Under the pieces are notes generated by a model, which was not told where the DNA came from, ran no database searches, and saw only the letters and a program-made list of their open reading frames with translations. A DNA stretch of 9,300 nt from the NCBI GenBank assembly GCA_049301135.1, contig JBAQKP010000192.1, forward strand, positions 1-9,300, written 5' to 3'. Of the stretch, positions 7,123 to 9,300 are shown piece after piece; the stretch's first letter is position 1; each line of letters starts with the position of its first letter. Origin of the DNA: JAYXXU01 sp049301135. Its GTDB lineage: Bacteria > Pseudomonadota > Gammaproteobacteria > Pseudomonadales > Moraxellaceae. The translations under genes and the position numbers were made by a program.

Positions 7123-7150
7123 AGTTTAGCAAACACGCCACAGAGTACAA
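7123..7150 (-). promoter_or_regulatory. Candidate promoter of the transglycosylase gene
   Basis: On the - strand TTGTAC (7150-7145) and TAAACT (7128-7123) are 16 bp apart, and TGC directly before the -10 makes an extended -10 element. The start of transcription would fall about 30 bp before the ATG at 7084. Confidence 0.4.
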
Positions 7151-7230
7151 GCGCTGCTTTGCCTGATTTTTCAACAGCGAACGGTTGTTTTTTGACCGTA
7201 TGACGATTTGGTGTCTGTTTAATGAACGTT

Positions 7231-7320
7231 TGTCGAAAAAAATTAAAAAAAAATCTGGAAACGATTGTTGATTTTTATAAGTACATGAAATATATAAATA
7301 TATATGATAGGTTAAAAAAT
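7231..7320. other. Very AT-rich segment, possible DNA unwinding element
   Basis: Direct count gives 16 G/C in 90 bases (18%). It holds an A7-TT-A9 tract (7236-7253) and an alternating TA run (7290-7306). It lies about 55 bp left of the DnaA-box cluster, which is how an unwinding element is placed in many bacterial origins. No coding gene is supported here. Confidence 0.55.
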
Positions 7321-7376
7321 GTACAATCTAACGTAAAGCCTTGCTATGACATTGCAAAACGATGTCAAGTATTGAG

Positions 7377-7411
7377 TTATCCACAGACTTATCCACAGTT
7401 TTTGTGGACAA
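7377..7411. promoter_or_regulatory. Cluster of three DnaA boxes (possible origin)
   Basis: TTATCCACA occurs perfectly at 7377-7385 and again at 7389-7397, two direct copies 12 bp apart. TGTGGACAA at 7403-7411 is an inverted TTGTCCACA, a one-base variant. Boxes two and three form an inverted pair around a 5-base spacer. Such packing is typical of origins and of DnaA-regulated or DnaA-titrating loci. No replication gene is adjacent, so the role is open. Confidence 0.7.
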
Positions 7412-7467
7412 CTTTATAAGGCCCTGTCGTTATTGATGGATTTAAAAGTCAAGCTGCTTACGCGATA

Positions 7468-7481
7468 TTTTTTGCAAAAAA
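7468..7481. repeat. T-tract/A-tract palindrome
   Basis: T6-GC-A6 (7468-7481) is a perfect 14-bp palindrome inside a second AT-rich patch to the right of the DnaA boxes. GCAAAAA is repeated at 7474 and 7487, 13 bp apart. Such tracts bend DNA and are common near origins and promoters; on its own it proves nothing. Confidence 0.4.
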
Positions 7482-7570
7482 ATACGGCAAAAATCTGATT
7501 TAACCACTTGCATCTGGCGAGTTTGATCCGATGCTTTCAATCAAATCTCGAGATCAGCCGTAAATTCGGG

Positions 7571-7576
7571 TAGAAT
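7571..7576 (+). promoter_or_regulatory. Possible -10 box of ttcA
   Basis: TAGAAT matches five of six -10 bases and is 39 bp before the GTG start. No good -35 is present. A perfect palindrome ATCTCGAGAT (7545-7554) and TTTGAT/ATCAAA arms (7522-7527 and 7540-7545) lie just upstream and could bind a regulator. Confidence 0.3.
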
Positions 7577-7614
7577 TTTGTCCCCTGTCTATTTGTTATC
7601 TTGGTGAAGCTGTC

Positions 7615-8547
7615 GTGAATTCTGTCAATCTATTTCGGCCTGTGGATTCTGAGTTGGCAGCGGCGCTGTCAGTATCCGCGTTGGGCGCTGTGCCTACTGC
7701 ACCGACCACGACTGTTTTTAATCGACTACAAAAAAAGCTACGCCGCCAAGTCAGTCATGCGATTCGTGATTTTAACATGATCGAAGAGGGTGATCGGGTC
7801 ATGGTCTGCGTATCGGGTGGCAAAGACAGCTACACGTTGCTGGATATTTTGTTGGGATTGCAAAAAATCGCGCCGATTAATTTTGAGATCGTGGCGGTCA
7901 ATCTCGACCAAAAACAGCCGGATTTTCCAGAGGATATTTTACCGAATTATCTGAGTGCGCGTGGTGTACCGCATTATATTCTCGAAAAAGACACCTATAG
8001 TATCGTCAAACGCCTCACGCCTGAAGGTAAGACGTTTTGTGCGGTGTGTTCACGTCTGCGGCGTGGCTCGCTGTATGGTTTTGCTGAGGAAATCGGCGCG
8101 ACCAAAATCGCGCTGGGGCATCATCGCGATGACTTGCTGGCGACGTTTTTCCTTAATTTGTTTCATGGTGGTAGCTTAAAGTCGATGCCACCGAAACTGC
8201 TGTCTGATAACGCCCGCAATATGGTGATTCGTCCGCTGGCCTATGTCGAAGAAAAAGACATCATTAAGTACGCACGGCTGCGTGAGTTTCCGATTATTCC
8301 GTGCAACTTGTGTGGTAGCCAAGAAAATCTTCAGCGTGCAGTCATCAACGAGATGCTACGCGATTGGGATAAACAATATCCGAAGCGGCTGGCCAGTATT
8401 TTTGGCGCATTACAAAACGTTGCGCCATCGCAATTGGCGGATCGCGAGTTGTTTGATTTTGAGGCATTACAGGTCAGTCGGCCTGACGCAGTCGATGCTG
8501 AAACCTTAAAAAACCGCTTGGATGTGCTGAATATTACCTTGGCCTAA
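7615..8547 (+). CDS. ttcA: TtcA, tRNA 2-thiocytidine synthase
   Basis: Thiolates C32 of certain tRNAs. It adenylates the base with ATP and uses an oxygen-sensitive [4Fe-4S] cluster (family knowledge). 310 residues. The start is GTG 7615 with GGTGA at 7603-7607 7 bp before. Visible: PP-loop SGGKDS (67-72), CAVC (Cys142, Cys145) and PCNLC (Cys230, Cys233), which include the cluster ligands, GHHRDD (168-173), MPPKLLSD and IRPLAYVEEKDI, plus the C-terminal MLRDWDKQYP. The first 33 residues are Ala/Thr/Pro-rich, absent or different in typical TtcA, and probably disordered; no later start has better support. The DUF2256 gene follows after 13 bp, so the two are probably co-transcribed. Confidence 0.96.
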   Translation: MNSVNLFRPVDSELAAALSVSALGAVPTAPTTTVFNRLQKKLRRQVSHAIRDFNMIEEGDRVMVCVSGGKDSYTLLDILLGLQKIAPINFEIVAVNLDQKQPDFPEDILPNYLSARGVPHYILEKDTYSIVKRLTPEGKTFCAVCSRLRRGSLYGFAEEIGATKIALGHHRDDLLATFFLNLFHGGSLKSMPPKLLSDNARNMVIRPLAYVEEKDIIKYARLREFPIIPCNLCGSQENLQRAVINEMLRDWDKQYPKRLASIFGALQNVAPSQLADRELFDFEALQVSRPDAVDAETLKNRLDVLNITLA

Positions 8548-8560
8548 CGAGACGATTGCC

Positions 8561-8719
8561 ATGACACACCGCAAGCTGAATCTGCCAGAAAAAACCTGTG
8601 TGGTGTGTCAAAAACCATTTGCTTGGCGCAAAAAATGGGAGCGCTGTTGGGATGAGGTGCGCTATTGCTCGGAGCGTTGCCGTCGCACACGGCAAACGTC
8701 GGGCAATCCGTCGGTCTGA
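8561..8719 (+). CDS. DUF2256 family zinc-ribbon-like protein
   Basis: 52-residue basic protein. I recognise DUF2256 from the pattern LPEKTCVVCQKPFAWRKKW followed by ERCWDEVRYCSERCRR. Cys13, Cys16, Cys36 and Cys40 form a likely zinc site (CxxC and CxxxC), with Cys29 extra. The function of the family is unknown; the zinc site and high Arg/Lys content are compatible with nucleic acid binding, but that is inference. It begins 13 bp after the ttcA stop with only a weak ribosome site, suggesting coupled translation or leaky re-initiation. The family is often found near photolyase or redox genes in other bacteria; none is visible here. Confidence 0.87.
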   Translation: MTHRKLNLPEKTCVVCQKPFAWRKKWERCWDEVRYCSERCRRTRQTSGNPSV

Positions 8720-8749
8720 GTGCTGATTGGAGGGATCAGCCGGTCAGAC
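8714..8749 (+). terminator. Hairpin at the end of the ttcA-DUF2256 unit
   Basis: GTCTGA (8714-8719) pairs with TCAGAC (8744-8749), and GCTGAT (8722-8727) with ATCAGC (8735-8740), giving two 6-bp helices around a small internal loop and a 7-base apical loop. The stem includes the DUF2256 stop codon. There is no direct U-tract (TTTT only at 8757-8760), so termination may be weak. It lies between convergent genes. Confidence 0.4.
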
Positions 8750-8758
8750 GCAAGCATT

Positions 8759-9300
8759 TTAGTTCAGCTTGCGACCTTCAGCAGCCAGTTCAGCCGATAC
8801 CGTGGCCAGTGGTAACAATTCAAACGATGCGAGTGGTAGATCGACTCGACTGCTGAGTCGCCACAGATGTCCATCTAGCTCGACGTGATAGTTGCTTGGC
8901 TTCAGCAGTTCAGCGTCGAGTTGGCCGCGATAATGCCCATCCTCCAGCCGATTGAGACTGATCTTGTGGTCTTTTTCGGCTTTGATCGGATGAAAGAAAT
9001 ACAAGTCCAACTGCGGTGGTACGGCGGTGTTCGGATTGTGGCTTAACATGGCATCAATCTGGCCTTGTGGATTGATGTTGATTTGGGCGCGTAGATTGGC
9101 AGCGGCGGCAGCCGTATCGCGTGACATGTCTTGCTGTAAGGCCTTGCCGTCCATGTACCAGTCATCACGCACGATATCGGCTTTGTTTAAAAAAGCCGTT
9201 CTGGCAAACGATAAACTCACCACGACCGAGATAATCGGCAAGCAAATCACCAGCCATAGATGCGGGTGTTTGTACCATGGCTTTTGATCGGCGCCAGCGT
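8759..9300 (-). CDS. FixH family protein, 5' end outside the window
   Basis: Membrane-anchored periplasmic protein of the FixH family, needed with FixG/FixI/FixS-type proteins for copper supply and assembly of cbb3 cytochrome oxidase. 179 residues are visible; the frame stays open to base 9300 with no ATG, so the start lies beyond the edge and GTG 9250 is internal. The visible N-terminus KPWYKHPHLWLV matches the usual juxtamembrane start, followed by one membrane helix (about HLWLVICLPIISVVVSLSF). The characteristic VRDDWYMDGKAL motif (family form ADDYYKxGL) follows, then an immunoglobulin-like beta domain with LYFFHP, LNRLEDGHYRGQL, YHVELDG and WRLSSR. It predicts a ccoG/ccoNOQP cluster just right of the window. 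The gene is convergent with ttcA-DUF2256. Confidence 0.85.
   Translation of the reverse strand, partial: AGADQKPWYKHPHLWLVICLPIISVVVSLSFARTAFLNKADIVRDDWYMDGKALQQDMSRDTAAAAANLRAQININPQGQIDAMLSHNPNTAVPPQLDLYFFHPIKAEKDHKISLNRLEDGHYRGQLDAELLKPSNYHVELDGHLWRLSSRVDLPLASFELLPLATVSAELAAEGRKLN

Noticed and set aside
7192..7223. TTGACC and TTTAAT as a + strand promoter into the AT-rich region
   Set aside because: The spacing is 20 bp, too long, and no gene begins downstream.
7222..7419. 65-codon + strand open frame across the AT-rich region and DnaA boxes
   Set aside because: Its composition follows the A/T tracts, there is no ribosome site, it resembles no family, and it would make the DnaA boxes coding. 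Better explained as non-coding DNA.

Overview
The window looks like ordinary chromosome from a gammaproteobacterium, most likely in the Pseudomonadales/Moraxellaceae neighbourhood (Acinetobacter relatives). This taxon is inferred from the family mix: 328-residue malate dehydrogenase, DUF2789, TtcA followed by DUF2256, Slt, HtpX and FixH. No plasmid, phage or transposon gene is visible, and I found no tRNA, rRNA or CRISPR array.

Left part (1-4162, all + strand): the 3' part of a soluble lytic transglycosylase (Slt), a secreted RNase T2-fold protein whose catalytic residues are all replaced, a nitroreductase-family flavoprotein, and malate dehydrogenase (mdh), closed by a strong intrinsic terminator.

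Middle (4163-5160): a small DUF2789 protein with its own terminator, then an AT-rich, TTG-started gene for a small secreted protein. The latter sits between two hairpins and differs clearly in base composition from its neighbours, which suggests acquired DNA.

Next (5170-7084, - strand): htpX, a membrane zinc protease of envelope quality control, and a second secreted lytic transglycosylase. Each has a candidate promoter. htpX also has a perfect inverted repeat in its leader.

The 530-bp gap at 7085-7614 is the most striking non-coding stretch. It has a 90-bp segment with only 16 G/C, then three DnaA-box-like 9-mers packed into 35 bp (two perfect TTATCCACA, one inverted TTGTCCACA), then a T-tract/A-tract palindrome. 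The genes on both sides point away from it. This is the layout of a replication origin or a DnaA-titration/regulatory locus, although no dnaA, dnaN, rpmH or gidA lies in the window.

Right part (7615-9300): ttcA (tRNA 2-thiocytidine synthesis) with the small zinc-ribbon protein DUF2256 13 bp behind it. A convergent FixH-family gene runs off the right edge and predicts a cbb3 oxidase maturation cluster just outside.

Functionally, several genes concern the cell envelope (two lytic transglycosylases, HtpX, two exported proteins); the rest are central metabolism, redox and tRNA modification. Apart from the possible origin and the inactive-looking RNase T2 homologue, I see no clear new multi-gene system.
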